Source: Alphaproteobacteria bacterium
GTDB lineage: Bacteria > Pseudomonadota > Alphaproteobacteria > DSM-16000 > Inquilinaceae
Assembly (NCBI GenBank): GCA_028277405.1
Contig: JANQGH010000029.1
Span: 1 to 34,018 of the forward strand
Reading direction: 5' to 3'
Length of the DNA stretch: 34,018 bases
Part shown: positions 15,424 to 24,383 of the stretch, piece by piece
Layout: each line of letters opens with the position of its first letter
How positions within the stretch are numbered: the first letter of the stretch is position 1
Notes under the pieces: generated by a model
Told to the model about the DNA's origin: nothing
The model's database searches: none
What the model saw: only the letters and a program-made list of their open reading frames with translations
Program-made: the position numbers and the translations under genes

Positions 15424-18400
15424 TTACGCCCCGACAAACGTCAAGCCTGACGGCAGCTGTGTAATCGACGCAATCAAGGCTGTTTCGGTTCCGGCCGAGA
15501 AGCTTTGACCTTGCAACAGGATCTGGACGATACCGCTGGAAACACCATTAACATCATCCGCAGACCCCAGGGCGACTTGAAGTATGACATCATCGCCGCT
15601 TTCGAAGATCGCGATGTCCCCTGCTGTACCCGGGAAAGTCGCTGTGAATGATTGGGTTTGCACCGCAGTGACGTTGCCGACCCCGGCACCCGCAGTAACG
15701 CTTAACAGACCATTGAAGAGAATGATGTCTCCTGCATCGAAGTCCGTGATGGTGTCCTGTCCACCAGCTGTGTGATCTTCCAACACCGCGGCGGATGCCC
15801 CGGCGCCAGTTGCAGCTGATGGGGTAAGGAAGACGAAGATGTCGTTACCGGCGCCGCCCGTAATTTCATCATTGCCACCACCAGCTTCAATGATGTCGAT
15901 GCCGGTACCGCCGACAATGGTATCAGCGCCGACACCCAACGACACATCGTTGCTGGTGTCCGTCCCCGCATTACCCAGGATAACGTCGAACTGAGCAGCC
16001 GACGCTGCTGAGAAGTTGAGGGTCAGAGAACCACTTAGGTTCGCGGCGTCGATCTCGATCGGCGTGTTCAGGGCGGTGGGATCCAACGAACCGTTGAGGG
16101 CACCCAGGGTCACGTCGCCCCCGCCGGTGATATCGATCTCTACCTCACCGCCGGTTTGTGCGTTGAGGACAAGATCATCGATGGACACAACAGCGCTGTC
16201 AGTGTTGATATCGATGTCAAGCGTGTAGGCGGCGGTTTCCGCGGAGGCCGGACGCAATGCCGTCATGGTGACGAAACCGCCAACTGTGTCGATGTTCACG
16301 TCGAGGAGATTCGCGGCGCTAAAGTCGGTCCCGACCGCTATACCACCGGTTCCGCCCGTGTTCGTGATCGACAACGTGGTAATCTCCGGAGCTGACGCGG
16401 ATCCGATGAAGACGCCGCCCGTGCCGGAAATGTTAAACGCCAAAGTACCCGTACCACCGGCCGAGAACTCTTGGGCACTAAACCTGTTACCCAAGACGTT
16501 AATCGTAACGTCGTCCGCAGCCGGCATCTGAAGCGAAGCAAGGGCTAGAGCTGCACTTTCGCTCACAACGTTAATCGTGACCGCCGTGGCATCATTGATC
16601 TGCACCGCGCTGAAGGAATTGGAAGTCCCAAGTCCCGTCGAGTTGATCGTAACCACAGACGCGTCGTTGATGGTCGCCGAGTTAGCCAAGAAACCGGCGG
16701 TCGCCGTACCGGTTGTGCCGACATTGATCACCACGTCGCCGGGATCGGCGCGGAACTCAATTTGAAGGCCATCATCGGCGCCGGCCGACTCCAGGTTGAT
16801 AATACCAACCCCACTCGGCAGATCCTCCAACGTCGCTGCCGCCGAATATTTGACGTCGATCTCGGCGAGACTGGCGTCGGTGTTTGTGCCGTCGAAGGTT
16901 CCTGCCGCGTTGAAGTCGAGATCTGCCTTTTCAACGCTCATCAACGTCGGCCGGATGGTGCTGACGACGCTGATGGTCGCACCCAGCGTGTCGTTGCCTT
17001 CCCCACCGTCGAACGAGTCGTTGATGCTGAGCGCCGTACGGAAATCCACAGTGTCGTTACCGGTGCCCCCGGAAACCGAATGGTTGCCGCTGATGCCGAG
17101 ATTCAGCGTCAGGTCACCCGACAGAGCCGTCGCCGAGATCGAGGCGAGGGCGGTGGCATTGCCGGCGGTCGCAGCAGCACCTTTGGCCGTGAACACGTCG
17201 GAACCGAAGCCCAGGGTGATGTCCTGATCGCCGCTGATGTTGATCGCGCTGGTAAGCCCCAGATCGATCAAACCGGCGGAGAACGCCATTCCCGTGACAT
17301 TGATGTTCAAGATTTCAAGATCTTGACTCGTGCCCGCGAACGTCGCGCTAGACAAAGCCGTGCCAACACCAGTCCCCAGGACGAGGTCGAACGCGCTGCC
17401 ATTACTGACGATCACATCCAAGGCATCGGCGGTACCACTGACATCCCCAAATACAACCCCAAGTGTCTCATCGTATCCGTCCGTGACCTCGATCGGAACG
17501 GCACTCGGGAAGTCTCTAAAGATCGCGTCGTTCGTCCCTTCCAGTTTCAACGATGTCACGCCCGAGATATCCCCGAAGCTCAGGTCGGCGACACCGCCGC
17601 GAGCGTCGACGATGAAGTTCTCGATATTATCGACCTCCGGCGCTATCGTCGCACCCAGGTCGACTTGCAGCAAGTCGTCGCCATCACCGCCGTCAAGATC
17701 ATCGCCGCTTTGGAAGGTCGCCAAGGCGCCGGTGATCGTGTCATTCCCCGTCGTCGTCCGATCCGCCGGATCCGCCGCGCCAGGGGCGAAGCTGTCGGCT
17801 GCTGTCGTCAACGCCAGGGAAACGCCGACCGTGTCCGACTCATTGATGACGCCGGTGATCGTGTCAGCACCGTCAACCGGATTGAAGGAACTATCCGTCA
17901 AGAAGGCCTTGAAGCCCTCAGGCCCTTCCGTGCCATCCCCTTCAAGAACATTGCTGGGGACCGAAAGCGCAGCGGTCGTTCCAGCGGTGAAGGTTACCTC
18001 CAACGCGACGTTGTCGAAGTCAGCACCTTCAGCCGGATCGGTGATGGCACCAACAGCCGTGCCCTCGATGAGAACAAAAAGCGTCGTGTCGTTGGCAACA
18101 GTGCCTTCCGGGGTAACCGTAAAGGTGATGGTGTCACCTTCCTGGTTGACCGCGGTAGCATCGGAGGTGAGCTGGAATGTTACCTCACTGCTTGTATCCG
18201 TGATGGTGACGTTGGTGCTGCCGGTGTCGGACCCGACGGTCGCCTGGACCGTCATGGTCTCGTCGCCCTCGGTGGTGCCGTCGGTGGCCGCGGTGATGTC
18301 CACGGTCGCCTGAAGGCTGGCGTCGAGGGTCAAGCCGGTGATCTGCAGGCCCGAGAGGGTGCCGGAGGACACGCTGGCAATATCGGCGTTTTCGATGTTG

Positions 18401-18957
18401 GTGCCGGACAGATCGATTGTGACCGCGTCGCCCTCGGTCGCCGAGGTCCCGGAGGCATCCACCGTGATGGTGGTGGTGGTGGTGTCGGTCTCGTTGATGG
18501 TGCTCGGGCTGGCGGTGACGGTGATATCGCCCGCGACGGCAACCGAACCATCGTCCTGAATGGTGCCGTCATTGCCGGTGTTGGCGGGCTCGCCATCGGC
18601 CGGAACCGTGGTGCCGAACGCCGCGGCGGTCTCGTCAAAAGTGAGCGTCGTGCCGGCCGTTGGGTCGAGCGGCGTGCCGCCGAACACGTAGTTGAAGTTC
18701 TCCGGCGCACCGAGGAAGGTCACCGTGTGGCCGTTGACGACGAACTGCAGGCCGTTCGACAGGAACGAGACGTTCGAAACGCTCAGCCCAGTCGGCAGAT
18801 TGATGGTGGCACCGCTGTTATCCGTGATGGTGACATCGTCAGACAGGCCGGCCAGGATGGTATAGGTATCCACGCCCCCGAAATCATTGATGTTCACGTC
18901 GCCAGTGACGTTGACGTTGTTGGCCTCAGGGCCTTGAGAAATGGTCGTATCTGCCAT
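15424..18957 (-). CDS. Large RTX / S-layer-like protein, type I secretion substrate
   Basis: The 1177-residue product is acidic, very rich in Thr, Ser, Asp, Ala and Gly, shows no Cys and only about five Lys by eye, and has no Sec signal peptide, all typical of type I substrates. Residues 1-135 form a module shared with the neighbouring mini-protein (ANNVNVTGDVNINDFGG, VSFLSNGLQFVVNGH, FLGAPENFNYVFGGTPLDP). Then come Calx-beta-like stretches (about 145-390) and the nonapeptide-type blocks GNDTITG and SGDDLDGGDGDDLLQVDL. A long beta-strand-rich body follows, then RTX calcium-binding repeats near residues 1009-1044 (DTIVGGTGIDIIEAGGGNDE, ITGGAGNDIFVF), and ITDFDAGDIILF before the C-terminal export signal region ending LPSGLTFVGA. 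ATG 18957 follows GGAGTGG. S-layer function is inferred from composition and linkage to an RsaDE-like pump; an adhesin is the main alternative. Confidence 0.85.
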   Translation of the reverse strand: MADTTISQGPEANNVNVTGDVNINDFGGVDTYTILAGLSDDVTITDNSGATINLPTGLSVSNVSFLSNGLQFVVNGHTVTFLGAPENFNYVFGGTPLDPTAGTTLTFDETAAAFGTTVPADGEPANTGNDGTIQDDGSVAVAGDITVTASPSTINETDTTTTTITVDASGTSATEGDAVTIDLSGTNIENADIASVSSGTLSGLQITGLTLDASLQATVDITAATDGTTEGDETMTVQATVGSDTGSTNVTITDTSSEVTFQLTSDATAVNQEGDTITFTVTPEGTVANDTTLFVLIEGTAVGAITDPAEGADFDNVALEVTFTAGTTAALSVPSNVLEGDGTEGPEGFKAFLTDSSFNPVDGADTITGVINESDTVGVSLALTTAADSFAPGAADPADRTTTGNDTITGALATFQSGDDLDGGDGDDLLQVDLGATIAPEVDNIENFIVDARGGVADLSFGDISGVTSLKLEGTNDAIFRDFPSAVPIEVTDGYDETLGVVFGDVSGTADALDVIVSNGSAFDLVLGTGVGTALSSATFAGTSQDLEILNINVTGMAFSAGLIDLGLTSAINISGDQDITLGFGSDVFTAKGAAATAGNATALASISATALSGDLTLNLGISGNHSVSGGTGNDTVDFRTALSINDSFDGGEGNDTLGATISVVSTIRPTLMSVEKADLDFNAAGTFDGTNTDASLAEIDVKYSAAATLEDLPSGVGIINLESAGADDGLQIEFRADPGDVVINVGTTGTATAGFLANSATINDASVVTINSTGLGTSNSFSAVQINDATAVTINVVSESAALALASLQMPAADDVTINVLGNRFSAQEFSAGGTGTLAFNISGTGGVFIGSASAPEITTLSITNTGGTGGIAVGTDFSAANLLDVNIDTVGGFVTMTALRPASAETAAYTLDIDINTDSAVVSIDDLVLNAQTGGEVEIDITGGGDVTLGALNGSLDPTALNTPIEIDAANLSGSLTLNFSAASAAQFDVILGNAGTDTSNDVSLGVGADTIVGGTGIDIIEAGGGNDEITGGAGNDIFVFLTPSAATGAGASAAVLEDHTAGGQDTITDFDAGDIILFNGLLSVTAGAGVGNVTAVQTQSFTATFPGTAGDIAIFESGDDVILQVALGSADDVNGVSSGIVQILLQGQSFSAGTETALIASITQLPSGLTFVGA

Positions 18958-19036
18958 CTTTCCACTCCAGTCTCAGGGTTTCAAGAAGCTGCGCAAACCA
19001 GGCCGACCGCACCACTTGGGGCTCGGACAGCTGTTA

Positions 19037-19834
19037 TCAGACGACTTCGAAGAACGGGTCGGCACCGCCGAGGCTTGCGTCGAGCACGCCCTCCAGAGTA
19101 ACGACCGCCGGTTCTGTATCGTCAAAAGGGTCGTCGTCCTGGAACGCGATCGTCGTTGCACCGTTGAAACCGTCCTCCGCGACTAAGGCTAAGTCAAGGA
19201 GCTCCGATGCGCTGACCGCGGGAGTCGAGGCATCGTCGAAGCGCAACGTATCGGCCTCCGCATCGAAGTTGCTGATGGTCACGACGGCGTCGCTCGAGAC
19301 GGCCGCCGTGCCGTCATCCGAGTCAAACTCCAAGACGAACGTCTCCGCCACACCATCCTGCGCGGTGACGGCTGTTTGCCCGGTCAGATCAATGACGGGA
19401 CCAGACCCGCCACCTCTGACGCCGCCATCCGCGTCGATGGAGCCACCGTCGGCCGTGTTCGCCGGGTCCCCGTCCGCCGGCACTCTGGTGCCGAAGACCG
19501 CCGCAGCCTCCTCGAAGGTGCGGCTCGTCCCGGCGGCCGGGTCCAGCGGCGTGCCGGCGAAGACATAGGTGAAGTCCTCGGGTGCACCGAGAAACTGCAC
19601 TGTATGCTCGCCGACCCTGAACTGCAGACCATTGGAGAGCACGGCGACATCCGAAACCGACAACCCTTCCGGCAGGATAATGATCGCCCCGGAATTGTCC
19701 TTAATGGTGACATCGTCGGACAGGCTGGTCAAAACCGTATACGCGTCGACACCGCCGAAATCGTTGAAATCGGCGCTGCCGTCAACATTCACGTTGTTGG
19801 TCTCGGGGCCCAGCGAAAGGGTCGTCGTCGCCAT
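19037..19834 (-). CDS. Mosaic mini-protein: N-module of one giant neighbour, C-module of the other
   Basis: The 265-residue product (ATG 19834, preceded by GGAGAGGG) is built from two recognisable halves. Residues 1-125 align with the start of the 1177-residue protein downstream (NNVNVDGSADFNDFGGVDAY, LSDDVTIKDNSGA, VLSNGLQFRVGEHTVQFLGA, FAGTPLDPAAGT, FGTRVPADGDPANT). Residues about 150-265 align with the last 110 residues of the 1298-residue protein upstream (AETFVLEFDSDDGTAAVSSD, LRFDDAS, ALVAEDGFNGATTIAF, EPAVVTLEGVLDASLGGADP and a final FFEVV). There are no RTX repeats, Sec signal or Cys. The C-terminal half probably contains the type I export signal. It might be a capping or edge subunit, a chaperone-like partner or an evolutionary intermediate. 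No function is known to me. Confidence 0.8.
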   Translation of the reverse strand: MATTTLSLGPETNNVNVDGSADFNDFGGVDAYTVLTSLSDDVTIKDNSGAIIILPEGLSVSDVAVLSNGLQFRVGEHTVQFLGAPEDFTYVFAGTPLDPAAGTSRTFEEAAAVFGTRVPADGDPANTADGGSIDADGGVRGGGSGPVIDLTGQTAVTAQDGVAETFVLEFDSDDGTAAVSSDAVVTISNFDAEADTLRFDDASTPAVSASELLDLALVAEDGFNGATTIAFQDDDPFDDTEPAVVTLEGVLDASLGGADPFFEVV

Positions 19835-19869
19835 GCTACCCTCTCCCAAACGTAGTCGCCCCCCGGTCA

Positions 19870-19903
19870 CTCCCGGGAGGCCGCCGGAGCGACCTCCCGG
19901 GGG
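19870..19903 (-). terminator. Strong GC-rich hairpin between two exported-protein genes
   Basis: CCCGGGAGG (19872-19880) and CCTCCCGGG (19893-19901) pair perfectly around a 12-base loop, and the stem can extend by one or two pairs. It begins 12 bases after the stop of the 1298-residue gene. No U-tract follows on the minus strand, so it is more likely an mRNA 3'-end stabiliser, processing site or partial attenuator than an intrinsic terminator. Confidence 0.5.
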
Positions 19904-19912
19904 ATCAAGGCA

Positions 19913-22900
19913 TCACACCACTTCGAAGAACGGATCGGCACCGCCCAGCGTATCGTCCACGATGCCGGTCAGCGTGATCACCGCCGGCTCGACCGCGTCC
20001 GTGCCATCCGGATCGCTGAAGCTGATCGTCGTTTCATTGTCGAAGCCGTTCTCGGCCACCAGAGCGGCGTTCAGGAAGTCCGCCTCGCTGATCGGCGTCG
20101 CCTGAGCGTCGTCGAAACGCAGGATGTCTTCCGTCGGGTCGAAGCCGTTGATGGTCACCACAGCGTCATCGGACACTGCAATCGTACCGTCGGTGCTGTC
20201 GAAGTCCAGCAGGAAGGCCTCGGCCGTGCCGGCGACCGCATCGACGATGCCATCGTCGTCGGCGCTGAGGTCGACCACGGTCACGGCCGCCTCGTTGATC
20301 CCAGTGACGGTCACGGTGACGTTGCCGACGTCGGTGTTGGCGCCGTCGGAGACCGTGTAGGTGAAGGTGTCATCCAGGGTCACACCTTCGTCCAGGTCCG
20401 CAAACGCGGCCACGGTCGGGTCATAGGTCAGGGTGCCATCGACGTTCAGGGTGACATTGGCGCCGTTGCCGGTCGCCACCGTGTCGCCGGCCGCGACCGC
20501 GGTGCCGTTGATCGCCGTCACCGACAGGGCGTCGTTCTGCGGGTCGGTGTCGTTGGCGAGCACGTCGATGCCGACGGTCGCGTTCTCGTCCACCGCCGCG
20601 GTGTCGGCGTTCGCCACCGGGGAGATGTCGGAGGGCACGGCCACTGAGTTGTCGTCCTCGTCAAGCAGCGTGATCCCTTCGTCGGCGACGTTCGAGATGG
20701 TGTACTCGACTTCCTGGCCTTCGGTGTTGGTGAAGGTGAAGACATCACCCTGGCGCGCGACCCCGCCGTTCGGATCGAGGCCGCGGATGGTGACCTGGTC
20801 GGTGCCGCCGGCCAAGTCGATAACGTGCTGACCACCGCCGTAGCGGACCGTCAGGTCAACGACGTCATTGCCGCCCATTGCATCGCCCCGGATGTCGAGG
20901 GCGAACTGGCCGCCGACGTTACGGGCGTCGAGGTTGATCGCCGCCGCCGCCAGCGGGACCAGCGGGTTGCCGGCCTCGTCGGTCGCCTGACCGTCGTTGG
21001 CGATGATGGTCAGGGTCTCGACCTCGTCGGTGGTGGCGGTGTGACCGCTGTCCACCAGGGCGTCGACCACGGTGCTGTTCAGGGTCAGGTTGAGGGTCTG
21101 CTGGACCGCCTCGGTGTTGTTGATGACGATGGTGCCGACGTTTTGCACCTGCGCCAGGTCCGAGGTGGTGACGGTGGCGGTGTTGCGCACCTCGAGCACG
21201 TCCGCGCTCGCCACCGCGGTGTCGTCGTCGCCGTCGCCGTCGGCATCGATCACGTCGACGTTACCGCCGTCGATGGCGTTGCCGCCGTTGGTGTTGGCGT
21301 CGTTGACCACGAACCGGTCCGCGGTCGCGCCGCTGCCTTCTTCACCGTCGTAGGTGAAGTGGTTGTTGGCCGAGAGCTGGTCGGCGAAGATCACCGCCGC
21401 GTTGTTGATGTCGGCGGCATCCACGTTGTCGGTGGTGCTGACCGCGCTGCCGTCGTCGTTGATGATGTTGAGCGCGCTGCCGTCGTTGTTGGCGGCGATG
21501 AAGTCGTTGTCCAGCTGCAGGCGATAGATGTTGCCGGCCCCGTTACCCGCCAGGCGCAGGTTCTCGAAGTTGGACAGATTGTCCCACTCCGACTGCTGGA
21601 CGATGATGTCCTGACCGTCGCCGTCCAGCACCAGGGTGTCGGTGCCGGCGCCGGCGTTGACGGTGTCGGCGCCGGTCAGGCCCGCGGTGCCCGAGGTGTC
21701 CTCGTTGGCATCGATGACATCAAAAATGACCTGGTCGTCGCCGGTACCGGTGGTGACCGACTGGGCGCCGTCGGTGCTGTTGGCGTTGGTGCCCAGGCGC
21801 ACGACCATGTCACCGACATAGCCGCTGGCGTCGACGGTGGCCGCCCCGATGCGCTCGGCGCCGGTCGCGTCGAGGTTGAAGACGTCGCCCGCTTCACCGC
21901 CGGTGACCGTGATGGTGCCGGTGTGGCCGGCGACGCCACCGAGCTGAACCGTGTTCGACTCGGTGTCGTTGTCGGTGATGGTGACGTTCTCGGCCGTGGC
22001 GGCGTTGAGCTGGACGTCGAAGCTCGGATCGGCGTTGACGCCGTCGGCAAGGGTGACCCCGACCGTGTCGTTGTCGGTATCGGTGGCGAAGGTCACGTTG
22101 ACGACGTTGTTCGCCAAACCGTTGTTGCCGGTGGTGCCGTGCAGGACGGTGATGGCGGTCGCCTGGGCCGCGGTCAGGTTGTTCAGGTTCGCGGTCAGGC
22201 CCTCGGCCGCCGAAGTCCACTGGGTACCGACAAGGTCCTGACCTTCGTTGCGGACCAGGATGGTCTCGAGCTCGGGCACCACCGAGGCATCGATGGTGAC
22301 CGCGTCGGCGGCGGCGCCGGCATCGTGGCCCGAGCGAATCTCGGCACCCTGAACGTTGGAGACGGTGCCCGCGATGGTGGCGCCGCTCAGCAACACGACC
22401 GTGTTGGTGCCGTCACCGCCGTCGATGCTGTCGCCCGTCTCCACCGTGGTGGCGTTAAGGTAGAAGGTGTCGTTGCCGCTGCCGCCGGTCACGGCGACGT
22501 TCTGGGCGACGCCCGAGGTGCCGTCCTGGCCCGCGACCAGCTCCGCCCCCAGCGTGAGGGCGAGGTCAGCGGTGAGCGCGCTGGCGTCGACCGTGGACAG
22601 AGAGCCGCCGGTGTTGGCCAAGCCACCGCCGTAGCGGGTCGCCTCGACGCCCTGGTCGCCGACGGTGTTGACCTCGGTGCGCAGGTTGAAGGCCTGGTCA
22701 CCCGCAATGGTCAGGACCTCCAGGTCCTCGGCGGTCAGCTGCCCGATGGTGTTGGTGTTGGTGGAGCTGGTGATGTTGATGGTCTCGAAGCCGAGGCCGG
22801 CCTGGGCCAGCTCTTCCTCGATCCGGACACCGGCGACCTGGGCGTTGCTGAGCGCCAGGTTGATCGACTGGTCGTCGGCCGAAACCGCGGCGGGCAGGAA

Positions 22901-23809
22901 GGTGAAGTTGACCTGGGTCGCGATGGCGTTGGAGCTGGAGATCGAGAGGTCGGTGGGCGCGATCCCGTCCTGACCCATATTCACGATCTCGGCCACGGCC
23001 AGGTCGTCGTCCATGCGCGAGACGTTGACCGCGTTCGACAGGCCCGACGAATCCTGAACATCGAGCCGGGCGCCGGTGGCCGGGTCACCGTCGGTCGCGA
23101 ACTCGACGTTGATGGTCGCGATGTTGTTCAGGGTCGGGACGATATCGTAGTCATTGGTGTCGACGTCGTTGACATAGGTGAAGTCCAACGTCGGGTTGTC
23201 GCCGGTGCCGGTGAGGACGTCGTCATCCTGGAGCGAGTTGGTCTGGTCGTCGCCCTCGGGGTCGAACACGCGCGGGGCGTCGAACCGGTTGGCGGTCAGG
23301 TTGTCGGGTTCGACCGTCAGCGTGGCGACGCCCGGGACGCTGCCGCCGGTGATGACCTCACCGTCGGTGGTCTGGGCCGCACGGCCCTCTGCCGAGCCGA
23401 ACGCGAGCCAATGCTCGTAGCCGCTTTGGAAAGCGCCCGCTTGCACCGCCTCATCGACGTCGGTGTTGTCCGTCAGATAGGTGGTCTCGTCGAAGGTGCC
23501 GTTGAACAAAGACGTGTTGAACGTACGACCTTCATTAAGACCGAAGTCCAGGAAGTGATCGACATGCGACTGGACGGCGCCCGACGCCACCGCACCGGCG
23601 ACGTCCGTCCACGTCGAGCTGTAATCGGTCGTGACGAAGGTGATGGTGTCGGTCCCGTCGGTCAGGTAGGCATCGCGCCCTTCGAACTGACCGAACAGCC
23701 GATAGTGCTCAAGCGCCGACAACGAACTGCCAGGGTCCTGAACCGCCTGTTGGACGTCCAGGTTGTTGCCCAAATAGGCATTCTCATCAAAACTCAGAAC
23801 AACGGCCAT
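19913..23809 (-). CDS. Giant lysine-free S-layer-like / adhesin-like exported protein
   Basis: The 1298-residue product begins with three copies of a motif of about 38 residues: [17 protein letters not shown] ... [20 protein letters not shown] ... [28 protein letters not shown] ... [11 protein letters not shown]. The same Y-L-x-x-N-x-D-V...H-Y...F-G...E-G-R motif occurs at the start of many RTX/S-layer-type proteins of alphaproteobacteria. A long beta-rich body follows with scattered RTX-like pieces ([25 protein letters not shown]). A cadherin/VCBS-type Ig-like domain lies near residues 1085-1185 ([55 protein letters not shown]). The last 110 residues, ending [10 protein letters not shown], are shared with the mini-protein. 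I find no Lys and no Cys. There is no Sec signal, so export by type I secretion is inferred. The ATG follows AGGGAG. It is the first gene of the long minus-strand array. Confidence 0.85.
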   Translation of the reverse strand: MAVVLSFDENAYLGNNLDVQQAVQDPGSSLSALEHYRLFGQFEGRDAYLTDGTDTITFVTTDYSSTWTDVAGAVASGAVQSHVDHFLDFGLNEGRTFNTSLFNGTFDETTYLTDNTDVDEAVQAGAFQSGYEHWLAFGSAEGRAAQTTDGEVITGGSVPGVATLTVEPDNLTANRFDAPRVFDPEGDDQTNSLQDDDVLTGTGDNPTLDFTYVNDVDTNDYDIVPTLNNIATINVEFATDGDPATGARLDVQDSSGLSNAVNVSRMDDDLAVAEIVNMGQDGIAPTDLSISSSNAIATQVNFTFLPAAVSADDQSINLALSNAQVAGVRIEEELAQAGLGFETINITSSTNTNTIGQLTAEDLEVLTIAGDQAFNLRTEVNTVGDQGVEATRYGGGLANTGGSLSTVDASALTADLALTLGAELVAGQDGTSGVAQNVAVTGGSGNDTFYLNATTVETGDSIDGGDGTNTVVLLSGATIAGTVSNVQGAEIRSGHDAGAAADAVTIDASVVPELETILVRNEGQDLVGTQWTSAAEGLTANLNNLTAAQATAITVLHGTTGNNGLANNVVNVTFATDTDNDTVGVTLADGVNADPSFDVQLNAATAENVTITDNDTESNTVQLGGVAGHTGTITVTGGEAGDVFNLDATGAERIGAATVDASGYVGDMVVRLGTNANSTDGAQSVTTGTGDDQVIFDVIDANEDTSGTAGLTGADTVNAGAGTDTLVLDGDGQDIIVQQSEWDNLSNFENLRLAGNGAGNIYRLQLDNDFIAANNDGSALNIINDDGSAVSTTDNVDAADINNAAVIFADQLSANNHFTYDGEEGSGATADRFVVNDANTNGGNAIDGGNVDVIDADGDGDDDTAVASADVLEVRNTATVTTSDLAQVQNVGTIVINNTEAVQQTLNLTLNSTVVDALVDSGHTATTDEVETLTIIANDGQATDEAGNPLVPLAAAAINLDARNVGGQFALDIRGDAMGGNDVVDLTVRYGGGQHVIDLAGGTDQVTIRGLDPNGGVARQGDVFTFTNTEGQEVEYTISNVADEGITLLDEDDNSVAVPSDISPVANADTAAVDENATVGIDVLANDTDPQNDALSVTAINGTAVAAGDTVATGNGANVTLNVDGTLTYDPTVAAFADLDEGVTLDDTFTYTVSDGANTDVGNVTVTVTGINEAAVTVVDLSADDDGIVDAVAGTAEAFLLDFDSTDGTIAVSDDAVVTINGFDPTEDILRFDDAQATPISEADFLNAALVAENGFDNETTISFSDPDGTDAVEPAVITLTGIVDDTLGGADPFFEVV

Positions 23810-24383
23810 CTCTCAGATCTCCCTAACGTTAGAACCGCTTCGCCGCCCCGGGGCGGGATGGTCGAAGCCCGGACAAAAGCAGGTGCACCAGCTCCGCCGT
23901 CGGCTGGTCGACCCCGAGGCGACCGGCCTCCGGACAGACGCGCCCTGGCCCGTCGGCGGGCATCGCGTCTGTCGGGACGCCGGTCCGATGGGTCGAGCCG
24001 GAAAGCGGTCGAAGCTGTCTGGGACGGGAAGCCTGTCGCGGATACCGGCCCAACGTCACGGCCGTGTCGGTTTCGAATCGCCGCACCGATCGTGCCGACG
24101 GTCGGCCGCAGCCCGTCGGTCGCATGCCACCTCCCCGCTACCGGTCCGGAGCTGCGCCGAGCGGGCGCCCCGTTGTCGTTGCGTGACTACTATACCCCCA
24201 TCGACCGGCGCAAGCCCCGCGTGATGACAGCGGGTCGAATTCGGGTCCGAGGGTCAACTTGTGGCGACTTGTGGCGACGCGACAACAGTGGGATGATCTC
24301 GACCGGAAAAGGCCGAGAAATCGGGACCGCCCCTTTTTCCGCCGCGGCCGCCGTCGCACTCGTCCCCTTCGATCGATCGCGCC
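23810..24383. other. 574-base intergenic region between divergent genes
   Basis: No protein-like frame is convincing here. Going right from the 1298-residue gene it contains a ribosome-binding AGGGAG, a 14-base GC palindrome (23843-23856, CCGCCCCGGGGCGG) that would fold in the leader RNA, and a sigma-54-like site (24083-24096). A minus-strand TATAGT (24194-24189) could be a -10 element but has no good -35. A perfect 10-base tandem repeat (ACTTGTGGCG at 24257-24266 and 24267-24276) follows. A long leader would fit an abundant surface-protein mRNA. No promoter for the rightward glycosyltransferase gene is obvious. Confidence 0.5.
24083..24096 (-). promoter_or_regulatory. Candidate sigma-54 promoter for the 1298-residue protein gene
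   Basis: The minus strand reads CGGCACGATCGGTGCG. GGCACG matches the -24 core exactly, GG-N10-GC spacing is exact, and TGC of the -12 TTGC is present. Transcription would start near 24071, giving a leader of about 260 bases. A sigma-54 activator gene is encoded 2.6 kb away. One mismatch each lies in the first base of the -24 box and the first base of the -12 box. Confidence 0.4.

Noticed and set aside
16762..19101. Plus-strand open frame of 779 codons opposite the 1177-residue protein gene
   Set aside because: Composition is Arg/Asp/Gly-rich shadow text with no domain. The minus strand has module similarity, RTX repeats, and a start with a ribosome-binding site.
15800..23800. Repeated short motifs considered as a CRISPR or tandem-repeat array
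   Set aside because: The repeats are imperfect coding repeats (RTX, Gly/Asp/Thr-rich strands) in frame, without constant spacers.
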